From NCBI GenBank assembly GCA_013365365.1, contig JABVXU010000020.1, positions 310,001 to 374,000 of the forward strand: a stretch of 64,000 nt of DNA. The letters run 5' to 3'. Source of the stretch: Cruorifilaria tuberocauda (lineage: Eukaryota > Nematoda > Chromadorea > Rhabditida > Onchocercidae). Both the position numbers and the translations under genes were made by a program. The first letter of the stretch is position 1, and each line of letters opens with the position of its first letter. The notes below the pieces were generated by a model. That model had not been told where the DNA came from, did not search any database, and saw only the letters and a program-made list of their open reading frames with translations. Positions 1 through 11,807 of the stretch are shown here, one piece after another.

Positions 1-246
1 TCTAATTTGCACTTCCATATCTGATCCTTTCGATTGGAGTGGTAAGACGCATACCTAAAATAGTGTCCTACAATCAATTTCCAGGAAAGTTTACCAATTT
101 CTTAAAAATTCAACATTTAGTAATAACCGATCTTCTGAAATCTAAATAAAGACCCAAACAAAAATCACGCAAACCTGTGAGGGAACAATAAAATCGCTAA
201 CATTTGAAATTTTAATAATCCCACTGAAACCAGAATCATCATCCAT
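1..246 (-). CDS. CIAO3: CIAO3/NARFL (cytosolic Fe-S assembly), N-terminal two exons only
   Basis: Partial gene leaving the window at its left edge. Exon 1 is 246..175 (24 codons, starting MDDDSGFSGIIKISN and ending DFIVPSQ) and ends at a GT donor. Exon 2 starts at 54 after a TTTTAG acceptor and is in phase; it reads VCVLPLQSKGSDMEVQIR. The family N-terminus has the pattern 'SG-x-L-x-L-x-DLDDFI-x-PSQ-x-C-I-x-P', and the SQ-x-C-x-x-P core with its single cysteine is visible across the exon junction. CIAO3/NAR1 is a hydrogenase-like iron-sulfur protein that works late in cytosolic iron-sulfur cluster assembly, passing clusters to the CIA targeting complex; the N-terminal cysteine belongs to its N-terminal cluster site. 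A TTTTTAG lies two bases before the ATG, as expected for spliced-leader addition. It lies 479 bp downstream of TRAPPC2L on the same strand. Only about 42 residues are in the window, so the call rests on this short match. Confidence 0.82.
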
Positions 247-256
247 TCCTAAAAAC
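247..256 (-). other. Probable spliced-leader trans-splice acceptor of CIAO3
   Basis: On the minus strand a GTTTTTAG acceptor ends two bases before the CIAO3 ATG, and no in-frame coding exon lies upstream of it before the TRAPPC2L stop. Nematode genes inside operons commonly carry an acceptor at such a distance. Sequence alone cannot tell trans-splicing from a cis-spliced 5' UTR. Confidence 0.5.
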
Positions 257-725
257 GTCTAATGAACAAATTTTTCAATGGCAGCTCTAACAAGTGGAGG
301 ACTGTTAAGTAGGGAGAATTTGATGAACACTTAGCTTTGAGGAAAAATGTTAAGGTTTGTCAATAATACCGCATTAAAATCTTTTTTTAATTGTTCCATT
401 TTTTTAGCGTTAATTTCACAGCCAAGTATATTATCTATAGCTGTAACAGAAAAAAAGCACACCATAATCTAGCAAAACATGAGAAATTTAGATTACTAAT
501 TGCGAAAAATCATGAAAAATGCAAGTAACTTCGAATTATCAATGCAAACTAAACTAGCACAAGAGATGTATTATTTTGACAATTTATCATATAATAACTT
601 CAACAGGTCGAATTGGTAATAACTTATTGGCTAAAAAGCTACAAACATTGCCATGACCAGAAATTATACATATGACATTAATAATACATTAGGACAAAAT
701 CATTTTCATCCTGAAAGAAATTCCA

Positions 726-2008
726 TCACGTTGCGAATATTTCTTTTGCTGTTTCATCTAACACCCTAGAAAAAAAATACCTTTAAAACAGATTCTATAA
801 TAAGCACATGAATATTTCCTATGAAATAATGAATAAAAATACTCCAATAATTAAAATTTACTTTGACTTAATAATTTGTCCTGGAACATAAAATGGATTT
901 GACAGTGAATTGCAGTAAGCAGTGTGCAGTCTTTTGAATATCTGAATGCATAATTATAAATGAGAACATTGATACTTTCAATAGTGAAGGCATTTAGCTA
1001 TTTCAAATGCCGTTTAATAAACAGTAATAAAAATATTAGGCAGCATACTTCAACAAAGGGCCAATTTCGAGCGACTTCTGGAATTGGGTTTAAAATTTCG
1101 CCCATCTTTTATTTTGATTATAGTAAAATTTAACCAATAACTTACGGAACGAATGTCTTGATCCTTCAGTGATGTGTCGCCTATTTCTGTCACAATAATC
1201 ATTTTCACATTAGTGTTTGTTACATAACCAAATGACTAAAAACAAATATATAGATATAAATAGTAATTAAGACCAGAGACATGGTAAATCCTAATAACAA
1301 TCCCGTTATCGCTGCAGCTGCAGGAATTTAGATTGAACATTACTATCATTCTAAATTCTGCTGGTAATCAACACAGCATTTAAATTACTGAATCTTTAAA
1401 TTGCGAAATAACCTTGAAATTCTGATCTGATATGAGTGGTCCCAAATACAATTCCAGGGTTTTATTGGCACCGAACACTTTTTCATCAACGATATCCAAT
1501 GAGCAATAAATAAACATATGTATATCGAATTCTCTCGATGATTCTTTTTCATTTACATTTAAATATAACGGTGAACTCTATCTCAATGAATACAATTTTA
1601 AATCCATCATTTAATAACTCATCAACACCAGAACTATCATAAAGATGATGAAATAAGGGAAAAGGAAGAAGAGGGGACATCACAATTTCAAAAATTATGG
1701 ATAATTGGTTGGTTTTTGTTTTCCAAATGTCCCTGTTGTGCTGCCTGCCCATTTATGTTTTAAATTTATTTAATTATGAACCTATGCCTTTGATTTGGAA
1801 ATTTTGCGTCTGGTATTTTAAACCAATTTTTTCTTCATTACTCATGTATAATGTCTAATATGCTCAGTAATCAGTTATTCATCTACATCAAGATTGTCCG
1901 ATCCATACCGTTTGCTAGCAATGACGAAAGAGAGCAGTAAAGATGTAAATGAAAGCGCTGTACAAGCAAACTAACATCTTTGGTGATGATAGCAACACTG
2001 ATAACCAT
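726..2008 (-). CDS. TRAPPC2L: TRAPP complex subunit 2-like protein (TRAPPC2L), five exons
   Basis: Exons on the minus strand: 2008..1976, 1577..1413, 1235..1146, 941..862 and 765..726. They join to 136 codons including the stop (135 residues; human TRAPPC2L has 140). All junctions keep phase and have GT/AG borders. Conserved stretches include MFIYCSLDIVDEK, ELYLGPL, SFGYVTNTNVKMI, IFKRLHTAY and NPFYVPGQII, which follow the family order (short longin-like alpha/beta fold). The protein is a small subunit of the TRAPP tethering complexes that activate Rab GTPases at ER-Golgi and Golgi membranes. Exon 1 holds only 11 codons (MVISVAIITKD), placed because it matches the family N-terminus and joins in phase. 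The last exon gives a C-terminus (VLDETAKEIFAT) that is not conserved with vertebrates. It is divergent from PHF5A and may be the upstream gene of an operon with CIAO3. Confidence 0.94.
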
Positions 2009-2635
2009 TCCTACCAGTTCTTCACACTGCTAATTCTTGTCCAGTTCAAGTTATCTATATATCTAAAAACTTCATTTTGAATAAGTTGTTATCCTGAGTC
2101 CACAACCTTCCGGACTGCTTTCCCGAGTCCTGATCTTACCGCAATCACAAACGATTCAGTTCATCTGTTGCATGCAACGAAAATCCCATCTGCATTACTG
2201 CAAGAGATTCAAAGTAGATCTGCAAATTCAGACTTGAGGGGGTTGGAGTCTTTCCGAATATACTGGCTGGGATTATAATCTTTCGGTCATATTAATATCT
2301 GTTGAGGTTCTTCAGTCGTATTAGGAAGAATTGTAATTTTCCTTTGTAGTGATATATGGATTATGATATTTTTGAACGCAGTAGTAAGGATTGTGTATTG
2401 AAATATTTTTTAAATATATTGTTTTAAAGATGTAACTTCAGTTTTTAATCTAGAAAGGAAATACTGTTTCCTATCACATTTTCGTGGAACGTCCGTAACT
2501 TATTCAAATTTTATTTACAGAACTGAATTTTCTCCAGATGTTGTTCTTTTTTTACAATTTTTGCTTTTGTAATTTTTTGAAAATTCTTACTTCAGAAAAA
2601 TCTTTTTTCTTCAAAGATAGCAGACGTTCTGTAAT
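2009..2635. promoter_or_regulatory. Divergent intergenic region between TRAPPC2L and PHF5A
   Basis: These 627 bp separate the start codons of two divergently transcribed housekeeping genes and must hold both 5' ends. I see no coding exon in it. A TTTTTTCTTC-containing tract followed by ATAGCAG ends about 12 bases before the PHF5A ATG and could be a trans-splice acceptor. No TATA-type element stands out from the AT-rich background. Confidence 0.5.
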
Positions 2636-3806
2636 ATGGCGAAGCATCATCCAGATCTGATTTTTTGTCGTAAGCAGCCAGGTGTTGCTATCGGTCGACT
2701 TTGCGAAAAATGTATTTTCGTTTTACCTTCATTTTCATAGATATCTCTTGGGAATGTCAAGCTTCTCTAGACTTTGAATAAACTCAGTTGGCAACGTTAC
2801 ATTTGCTATTTAAGCTTGACTCTAAAAGTAACCAGCAAATGAGATATATGAGCCTTATGGCTAACGTCATGGTTCTCCTATAGTGGCACCCGCTATACCG
2901 AAAAATATTTTGATAGTAATCCATAGTATTAATCATGCAACGTGAATGACTGGAGAAGCCTAACAGTATTTTTGCGTTAACCGATATAGTGGGTCTTGTT
3001 GCTTAATCATTAAGCAGTCTTGCAAATCCAATATTTATTTAATCAATATAAAAAATAAGACCTATTTTAGCACTTTAAGTATTATTAGGTTTAGTCAGAT
3101 CATTTCATCAAATTTGTTTAATATTCATTTCATTTCATTCTCCCACAGGTGATGGCCGCTGTGTTATATGTGACTCATATGTTCGGCCGTGTACGCTAGT
3201 GAGGATTTGCGATGAATGTAATTATGGGTCATATCAGGTAAGAGCAAATAAATGCTCAAATGTTTAATACCCCAGTAATTTGCGATTTTTGTAGAAAGCT
3301 CGGAAATGCGGTTAATTGTCTATTATTTATTAGAGTAAAGGTTGAATTTCACGGACTTAGATTATAGTATTTTCTTTTAATCTTTTTTCTCAGTACAATT
3401 TGCTCTTCAAGTTTCTGATTACGATCAGTTTTTAAACCTTATTTTGAAACAGTTCTTTCTAAAAAAAAGTCAGTTGCAAGAGATTCACATTTTATTGGCA
3501 ATTTCCCAATTATTGTAGTAGTAAGAACAGCTTTTCATTTAATATTCAATTGAAGAACCATAATTTTCATATTTACTACCTTCATATTTTGAAGTTTTTG
3601 AATTCTGAATAATTTAATCAGACATGTATTTCTAGGGACGCTGTGTCATTTGTGGAGGCTCGGGAGTAAGTGATGCTTATTACTGCAAGGAATGTACGAT
3701 TATGGAAAAAGATCGAGATGGTTGTCCAAAAATCGTCAACTTAGGAAGTGCCAAAACGGATCTTTTTTACGAGAGGAAAAAATATGGGTTTAAAAAAAAT
3801 GGATAG
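2636..3806 (+). CDS. PHF5A: PHF5A / SF3b14b, PHD-finger-like splicing factor 3b subunit, three exons
   Basis: Exons 2636-2711, 3149-3237 and 3636-3806 join to 111 residues plus stop; the family is 110 residues long and almost invariant. Exon 1 begins [20 protein letters not shown], exon 2 carries [11 protein letters not shown] and [10 protein letters not shown], and exon 3 [15 protein letters not shown] then [11 protein letters not shown]. The CxxC pairs bind three zinc ions in a knotted fold. PHF5A is a core subunit of SF3b in the U2 snRNP; together with SF3B1 it forms the pocket that holds the branch-point adenosine. The first donor splits a cysteine codon (T/GT), and the frame is exact across both junctions. 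The protein ends KKYGFKKNG, close to the usual KKYGFKKR. It is the nearest housekeeping neighbour of TRAPPC2L, on the opposite strand. Very sure. Confidence 0.97.
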
Positions 3807-4771
3807 CATCTACTTATTATTACCTCATTTGTATGGCGATTGTTGTACACTGCGCTTATAAGTGTGTTATTTTTCCGATTCACTGTACGTTATGTTTTTG
3901 AAACCACTTTTTTAATTTTTTTTAAATTAAAAATTCTTTAATATACTGTTTTTATTCATTTTAGATTTATTGCATTATTAATGTACTATTTCCATAATTT
4001 CAGATCTTTTAATTTAGTTTTCGATGTTAATTATGCTATGCGCAAATGTTCTATATGTTTGTATTACAGGCGTATCCGACATTATCATTTAATCTCATGG
4101 TTGTCGATTTGAGCGTCGTTTGTTAAGGGAAATGCAAAAAAAATGCAAAAGTTTATTTACAGCCTAATTTTTAGGCATTTGATACTCAATAAAAGAATTT
4201 AATAAAGAACTTCTGAACATCCAGCATTTTCTTGGTTGTTTTGTATTACAACATTGATTATTTCTGCATTTCGATGTCTAAGCGGTATCAATTATTCGTG
4301 ACGTATCTGTGATTTTTTCAAGATAACTTGCCCACTGAAAAGGATAGAAATTATCCTTCATTCGCTCTTGTCGGAACGTGTTTTTTTCAACAAGTTTTTT
4401 CGAGTTAAAATGCTTGTTACATTGCTAGCGTATTACTGCATCCTTGCGCAATCTAAGATAACGTTAGCTGGGTAGTATAAATGGAAACAATTTGACAGGA
4501 ACTATGAAGTGAATTTATCCTAATTAATCATTTCATTGGTTGTAGTAACTGAGTCCCTTAACAATCGCATTAGTTTATTGTTTGTCTGTAAGTGGAATAT
4601 TTTGCGGTATGAATTGACAAATTTGTGCAAGAACTTTATTCTATTGCGTTTCTTATTTTTCAATCGTTAGAACCTTCATTCATATGCACAGTTATTCTAA
4701 TGAGCTAAGAGATTAAGCGAAAGAAAATTTGTTTGGAAAGATATATTGTTTGCAGTATCAAATATCAATGC
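3807..4771 (+). other. PHF5A 3' UTR and spacer before GCP3
   Basis: No coding exon is seen. Two AATAAA polyadenylation signals lie at 4188-4193 and 4201-4206, about 385-400 bases after the PHF5A stop, which would give a long 3' UTR. At 4746-4755 a TTGTTTGCAG precedes the GCP3 start codon by 16 bases and is a probable trans-splice acceptor. Confidence 0.5.
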
Positions 4772-7700
4772 ATGATGGAATCTGTTGGATCTGATTTTAG
4801 TCCAATTTTGGATGATTTTATGCAAGAATTCGACTGCGATCGTATGCTTTTATTTTTAACGCAGTAGATTTTATTTTGAGCTTCTTTCAGACAGTATTTG
4901 CATTAAATGATAAGTGAGTGGTTTAGTCTTATATGTTAACCTTACATTTCTCTGTGTTTTATTATTCTTAGTTCAGGAATCAGAAGCTTTTTTTTGATAA
5001 CTTCTCATCTAGCATTAGATCTGGAATGTCTGGGATTTTCGGTAGGACTTTATGAAGTACTTCATAAAACCAAAATTTCATGAGAAAAATAACTGTTTAA
5101 TATTTTTTTCAAAAATTTGCTTAATTTTAGCTTGTGATCGTGAAGATCTCTCCTGGTTCTTTTTGGAAGATTGTACAGCTTTTAAAGTTGATCCAAGGAA
5201 CGAAATCGAGCGAATTTATAAAAAATGTACGGCTACTTTAATTGTACATTATATTACATGAAGAGCCAATTATTGGTACATTTAAGTTCAATTTCGCTTT
5301 TTCAGCACCGTTATAACTTTGATTTCAGTCGTAATTTATTCACGGTATCTTTGATATGCATTTATAAATTTTTTTATCCAACAGAATTTTATAGTTGTTA
5401 AACGAAGTGGAAAAAGAGCTGCACAGTTTGCGGACATAGTACATCGACTGCAAAAACGACCAGATTTAATGGATGCAAACGAACTGGTTTTATTTCTCAT
5501 ATCCTATGCCTCGGAATACCAGGTGTGTTAACCAAAGAATATATACAGCTATTGGTCAACTCTTGTAGTTTTCCTGGTCCATCCAAATCTTTTTTGTTTT
5601 CTTCAATCGGCACTTATGCATGTGATTATACATGTACTATTCTATTTTGAGTTCTCTTTTCTCCATGCAAAGATTATTTTTTACTTAGAAGACCATTGCC
5701 ATATTGCTGCCTAGTTGCTTGTAGTATCTGGGCTGCTACTGTGTGAAACAAATTTTATTCAGCCTTTCATAAGCTAACTTTTGTTATAGCATTTCTTCAC
5801 ATGCTTCGAATTTTTTTATCGACGTTTTTCCCTTCTCATGGTCACTTTTAAGTGATAAATATTTTCCTCCAATATTTTATTTTTTTTGCGGAAAAGCTGA
5901 AGACAAGAGCAGTACCACACTTCATGTTGTAACCAATGAGAAGATGCAAAAGATTGAATAGTAACTGCAAAGGCACAAAAGATTTCTTTTTGTTAATCAG
6001 TTAATTTTGTCGCGATTTTCGTAAAAGGAAATTTCGTTGATAAAAAAGCAGGATGATTAATAACTTTGCATGGATTTCTTCTTATAATTACCTTATGTGA
6101 TGTTTTTCCAGTATGCTAGGAAGGCTGAGCGAGATGCAAAGTTGGTAGCGGCTAATGCTAATATTAGTAATACCTTGGTAACACCGATATCCGGACAGCA
6201 TACCACCAGGTTCACTTTAAATCATTCAGCAACACCGAGTTCCGAGGATAGCAGACATAGCGCCTTTTCGTAAGCTTTTAATGTTAAATATAGAAGTATT
6301 GAAACTTTAAATTTTAAATTATGATTTGTTCATGGCAACTAGTTTCAGCAAAGCACTTTTTTCCTCTATTTCTAATCATAACATTAATTTGATATAGTCT
6401 ATAGTTCATTTTGTGCAGAATTAGTTGTAGAGCAAATTGAGTTCTTGATTGAAAATCAGTTTGTTATATTTCTTTTGAAAAATCTTTGCAGATCGAGACA
6501 TGCACGGCTGTCAAGTCCACGGCCTTCTGCACTTACGGGACGAGCAGCACACCTTTCAGGTGATTTTAATCATTTTAAAATTTATCGTACAACTATCAGT
6601 TCTAATTAATATTTGGTAAGGTTAATAAATTTCGTAAAGCTAAATAAATTCAAATCTTATCAGTTTAGCAAACACTTTTTGAAGTAGAGTTTTTTAAAAG
6701 CTTCATTATTTTCCGTTTTTTTGATGTTGGCTTTGTTTCTGTTGAATCCTCTTTGGATCTACTTTTTTGCAAAGAATCGAACATATAGAGATTTGTTTTT
6801 TCAAGTGTTTTCAAATGCAGTTTAAATCCAAAACTATATTTTAAAAAATTACTCTATGAAAAACAAATTTTAACTGGGAGAATTTATAGTTTTATGCGAG
6901 GAAGAACTGACAAGACATGTACTGATGGCTTTGCAAGGCATCGAGGGTACCTATATTCTATGTCGTGGTGAAAAACAAACTGAGTTACGATTGGGTGATA
7001 TGCTTGCAGTTGACGATACTTTACGCCCTCAGTTGTTACGATTATTACCCATTGCAAATGCTTATTTGTATTTGCAATATGAATCGCAAAAACCATCATC
7101 GGATCGCCTTGTTCGGGTTTGTTTCACTTATTTGTTTTTTGTTTCATCGAGGCATTTTATCACCATAGATATTCTAAATACTCCTCATCCATAAATTGAA
7201 GTTGAAAATACAGAATCGAAAGAAGATAAGATAAATAGAAGATAAAAAGACAAATTCATGCAAGATCACTGATTCATGTTTCAGGCTTTCTCCACAGGTT
7301 TATCCGAAGTATTAGCCAGCTACATGTGCCTCATTTCCATGCTATATACGAAGGTATATAACCGTTTTAGTTTGGAAAATATATACCATTTTTATTATTT
7401 ATTAAAATGCTAAATTTTCTTTCATGACATTTTTCATACAGTTCATTTGAAAGTATTAAGTTTTTTCTTCATCCATGTAATAGTTCACGAAATTGTTTCA
7501 GTACATATCGAGTCCTGGATCACTTACTTGTTTGGATATTGCAGTTGCATTATCCAACTGGGAAATCTTATTGCCTTTCTTGTCAAAACTTGTTTCCATT
7601 TCTGAAGAGTGCAAAGGGATGCATATTATTAACATGCTTTGTTCATTTTATTGGTAATTTGAAATTTGATTTATTTTCAATAAGAATATGCAACATTCCT

Positions 7701-10700
7701 GTTTTTAAGGCTATGGAAATTAAGAAGGAATGTGAGAATTAATTACACTAAATGTATTTTTATGATGGTCTGAAAATTGTGGCTTTAGGAGCGCTGCTAA
7801 TCAATTTATCCAACAATTTATTATTGTATTGCTACGCCCAATGCTTTACATTTTTCATGAATGTCTTCATAGCTGGCTAGTCTATGGGCGTTTGATGGAT
7901 GCTGGTTTCCAAGTATGTTTTATTTTAGTTTTTTGTGGTGAGATTTATATTATATTAATCTCTTAATTTAGAAGTCACATTATAAGGGCAAATAATCAGT
8001 TGTATCTTCATTTGTTTGGTATTTCGAGACGATTGGTTTCATTCAGCGTTCCGTGTTAGTGAACTTTCAGAATAATAAGAAGCAATGTATCTATGGGTAT
8101 ATTTAAATATATAATTCTATCTCAGGAATGCATTCATTTAGCAGAATCATTTCTAGTGGATGATCGAATTACAAAATAAATGGGCAATGGAGAAAAATTG
8201 GACAAATGAATATAAAATAATAGACGATGCAGTGCCAATAATCTTTCAACAGTTCGAAGGACTTAAGGAAAAAGTGAGTCAGAAAGAATTTTTCTTAAAA
8301 TCTTTATTGCCAATCAGAAATTTTGTGGCTGGAATTATGGAGCTTGATAAAATTTATTGGTTTTCCATCAAATAGAAGGAAAACCAATAAATTTTATTTT
8401 CCATAAATTCCGTGAGAACGTCAGTTTTCTATTTTCTTTTCAGTCTTGGAATTTTCCCATCATGCGATTTTAGTGGTTTTAGTTTAGGTTTTCTATCTAG
8501 TTTTTTTATTTGATATCTGTTTAGATTTTTGTCGTTGGGAAAACTGTAGCTTTACTGGAATTGGTGGGCATGGAAGACGACGATTTGCATGAGAGACGGC
8601 GTATACTTTCTTCAGTTGACCCACTGCAGTGCTATTTATGTGTTTCAGGCGGTTTTCGCCTTTGGTATGCTGTTAAAAAGTATGATAGCAATCATCATTT
8701 TTTGTTTTGGAAATATTTACTCATTTTTAAACTCTTTCGAAAACTCTTTATGATATGATTTTTCGTTTTATTCTATTGACATTACCCCAAAATTTTCATT
8801 TGTATTCAGTGTGTTTTGCTTGCAATTATTTTACATATCATTACCACAGTAGTTTTGTAACAATTTAGTGAAATACAAATTTTTACCAAATTGTATTTTC
8901 CAATTTCTTTTATAATATTTTTTTGGTGAAGCTTTTCAAATTCTAGACTCTCTCATCGAATGAGTGGCAAAGTTTCGCAGAATATCGTTCAAAAGTACAA
9001 CTTTCATGCTCATATATTGGCTATTGAACGACATTATTTGTTGAACGACGAATATTTTGCATTAACTTTTTATGAAAAATTGAAGTTAGCATAGATTTTT
9101 CGCTCTTTTCTTTAATGAAGTCAATGGAATCTACTACCTCCTAACAAACGTTTATATAACTTAAGATATTAGGTTTATTCCACAAGGACTGCATCATTAT
9201 TGATCCTTGGTACCAGAAAATTTTTTTCAAACACATCAGCGGTCTAACGATCAAATAATAGTCATTGAAAACTGTGAAAATTTGTGAAATGGATATAACT
9301 GAATTCAAATACAATAATGATTCAAATTATCTTGAATAATAATCCAAGGAAAATCTTATGTACACTATTAGTCTTAATAGATTTAGTTTTCTCATGAGTT
9401 TTATCATGATTAATGCAGGTCATTATAAAAATTTAGCTTTCGATCTGGCTCGATCAGTTGCAGGAAAGAAACAAATAATGACAGTGATATGTCGAAGTTG
9501 GATTCCCAACAAGTTTCTCAGGCATTCAGTGCAGCTATCCAACAGTGCGACAGTTGGCCAAAAGAGATTTTAAAACAAGCAAAAATCGATGCAACTTGTG
9601 GTTTGATGGAAGAATTTAGTGAAACAGGCGGCTCTTCTTATCTTGTTGCAAGTCCTCGAGATCAAAGTGGCTCTGCAACCATCCGTTTGAATTATGAATC
9701 CAAAGTCCCAATCTCAATTGTTCTGAACAAAAGGTTCATTTTTAGTGATTTATTCGTATCATTTTTGTTTTTACAAATTTATATATGTGCACGTGTGAAT
9801 TTAAATATCTGTAGCACAATATAAGCATATGTTTAGTGAGTGCCAAATAGGCGTCATAATCATAGAAATCAGGTATAATCAAGAAACCTATGTGATCTTC
9901 TTTTCGTGATTTTGTTGAGGAATGCAATTAAGAATTTTGTAATTAGGCAAACCTGTGAGTTAAGACACGTAGGTTGAAAACAAGTTTGCTTATAATCTCC
10001 ATTTGTTTAATTTGCCGGAAGAAAACTGTTTATTAGCAGTTGTTGATGGTAAACCAGTTCACGAGGATTTATAAATAATATATAACATTGCAGTTTTCAA
10101 GTGCTTTCAAAGTTTTTTTTCGATACAATTGACAACTGTTTTAGTGCCATGGAACGTTACGAAAAAGCATTTGAATTTATATGGCTTTTACTTTCAACTG
10201 ATTTTCAACTTACTGCCACTTTGCAAGATCACCACTGCTTTATGAAGAATGAACCGTTATCTGGTATGTTTTAACTATTATATCTTCGAAAATTGATGTT
10301 CATTTTCTATGCTTTAGAATATTTACTTTTATTTATGTCATAATTCAGATTTATAGTTTATTAAAAAGCGGTGTTACTTTTAAAAATTTTATAGTTTTGA
10401 GTTTTTGCCCTCTAATGCTTAGCTTTATTGTCTGTCCATTGTTTAATTCGTTGTTGAATAATTTTTCAAAAATGAATGCGAACGGTTAATGTTTTAGATG
10501 CAACACTAATTGTGAATATATTCACAGTGTCTTTTGCACGTATGTCTCAAGTTCTGAGCATTGTACGTTCCTACGTCTCACGTAATGTAAGTTTTCTATA
10601 CTTTTCCTTACAGTACTTGCCACAAAATTTTCTTAAATCATGGTCATTTAGTTCAGAAATAAATAATTTGTATGTTTTACGCAACAATTATTTGCTTCTC

Positions 10701-11807
10701 ACATCATCTTTATTCACGCATTTAGCTGGAAAATATAGTATTTTTATGAAACATCTGTGACTACATTTTGTTTTATTTAAAAGCATTATCAGTATGAAAA
10801 ACGAATATTATTTTTGTAGTTATTTTGCAGATTGTATTACGACTTCGATCAACCTTGTTTCTGGAAATGGACAATGTTAGTGATCTAGATGGTCTCATAG
10901 AAGCGCATAACCGGTATCTTGGACAACTCGAAAAAGGCCTTTTCTTAAATGAAGAAAGCATGGTAAAAACGCGTTTACATTTTGAATCTGTTGATTTGCC
11001 GTTGGATACTTTTTACCATTTTCCACATGCTTCCTAAAATAATTGACGTAGGCTCAATTTTTCAGATATTGCATAGTTCATTCTGTGTAGTTTTCTCATT
11101 AATAACAGATCTTCTCGAATATTATGCCGCTTTTCGATCAGAAGTAAGTCATATTTGTATCTTTTCAAGATTAACTTCTGCTTTCTATGTGCTTGAGGTG
11201 AAAACACTAATTAAACAATATTGTGATTTTAATGTAGAAAGGATTGGATTTATCCTAATTTTCAAATGTGTCAATTTAATTTTAGATGGTCGACACAATT
11301 GAGGCCCGCAAACGTTTCAGTGAACAACAAAAGAAATTTAATGGGAAAAATTTTTACGATACCAAATTTTTCGAACAAGAAGAAGAACGAATTCGCTTAG
11401 AAGAACTGCAACAACATTTGGAAGAATATTATCAACCAAAAGTAAAAACTCTCAATGCGAAATTTGTGGTTGGTTTACTATTATTACTTTAAATCTTAAA
11501 TTGAAAATTTTGGATGCTAAACCACTTAAATGAGATGGTTTTTCAATTTTTTCGAAATTCATTTATCTATAGGAAAACAAAAAGAATGTTGAAATACTTT
11601 CTGGGCATGTTTCTCTATCAACTGTGACATCATTCGATTTTCAATTTAACTCGGAATTTTCATTTGCCTGTCAGTAATTGTTATGCTTTTCAGCTTCTTA
11701 TACGAGATATACTCGATATCTTGACGGCACCACCGCGCAAAATGCATGATGTCGAACTTTCGCTGCAGTTAGATTTAACTGGCTTTTATCGGCATTGTGA
11801 AATTTAA
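4772..11807 (+). CDS. TUBGCP3: Gamma-tubulin complex component 3 (GCP3; C. elegans gip-1), about 21 exons
   Basis: Exons: 4772-4841, 4895-4913, 4972-5041, 5131-5226, 5385-5522, 6112-6269, 6492-6559, 6890-7116, 7285-7353, 7502-7653, 7789-7912, 8157-8273, 8525-8664, 8932-9084, 9464-9733, 10145-10263, 10498-10586, 10831-10962, 11066-11143, 11286-11468, 11694-11807. They join in one frame to 861 residues (human GCP3 has 907). The start of the conserved GRIP1 region is VLMALQGIEGTYI, aligning with the family 'Y-x-FQGIDGK'. Later blocks are FIIVLLRPMLYIFHECL, HAHILAIERHYLLNDEYF, the GRIP2 part MERYEKAFEFIWLLLS, and a C-terminus (VELSLQLDLTGFYRHCEI) like the family's 'FRLDFNEHY'. GCP3 pairs with GCP2 and gamma-tubulin in the complex that nucleates microtubules at centrosomes. 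The region before residue about 210 is poorly conserved. Less certain are exon 2, the start of exon 15 (9437 is an alternative) and the start of exon 12, where 8126 may be the true acceptor. Confidence 0.87.
8347..8397. repeat. Perfect 20-bp hairpin in a GCP3 intron
   Basis: Arms 8347-8366 and 8378-8397 are exact reverse complements; the loop is the 11 bases 8367-8377. It lies inside the intron 8274-8524. The arms have no mismatch, unlike a typical animal microRNA precursor, and no similar copy was noticed elsewhere in the window. Confidence 0.9.
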
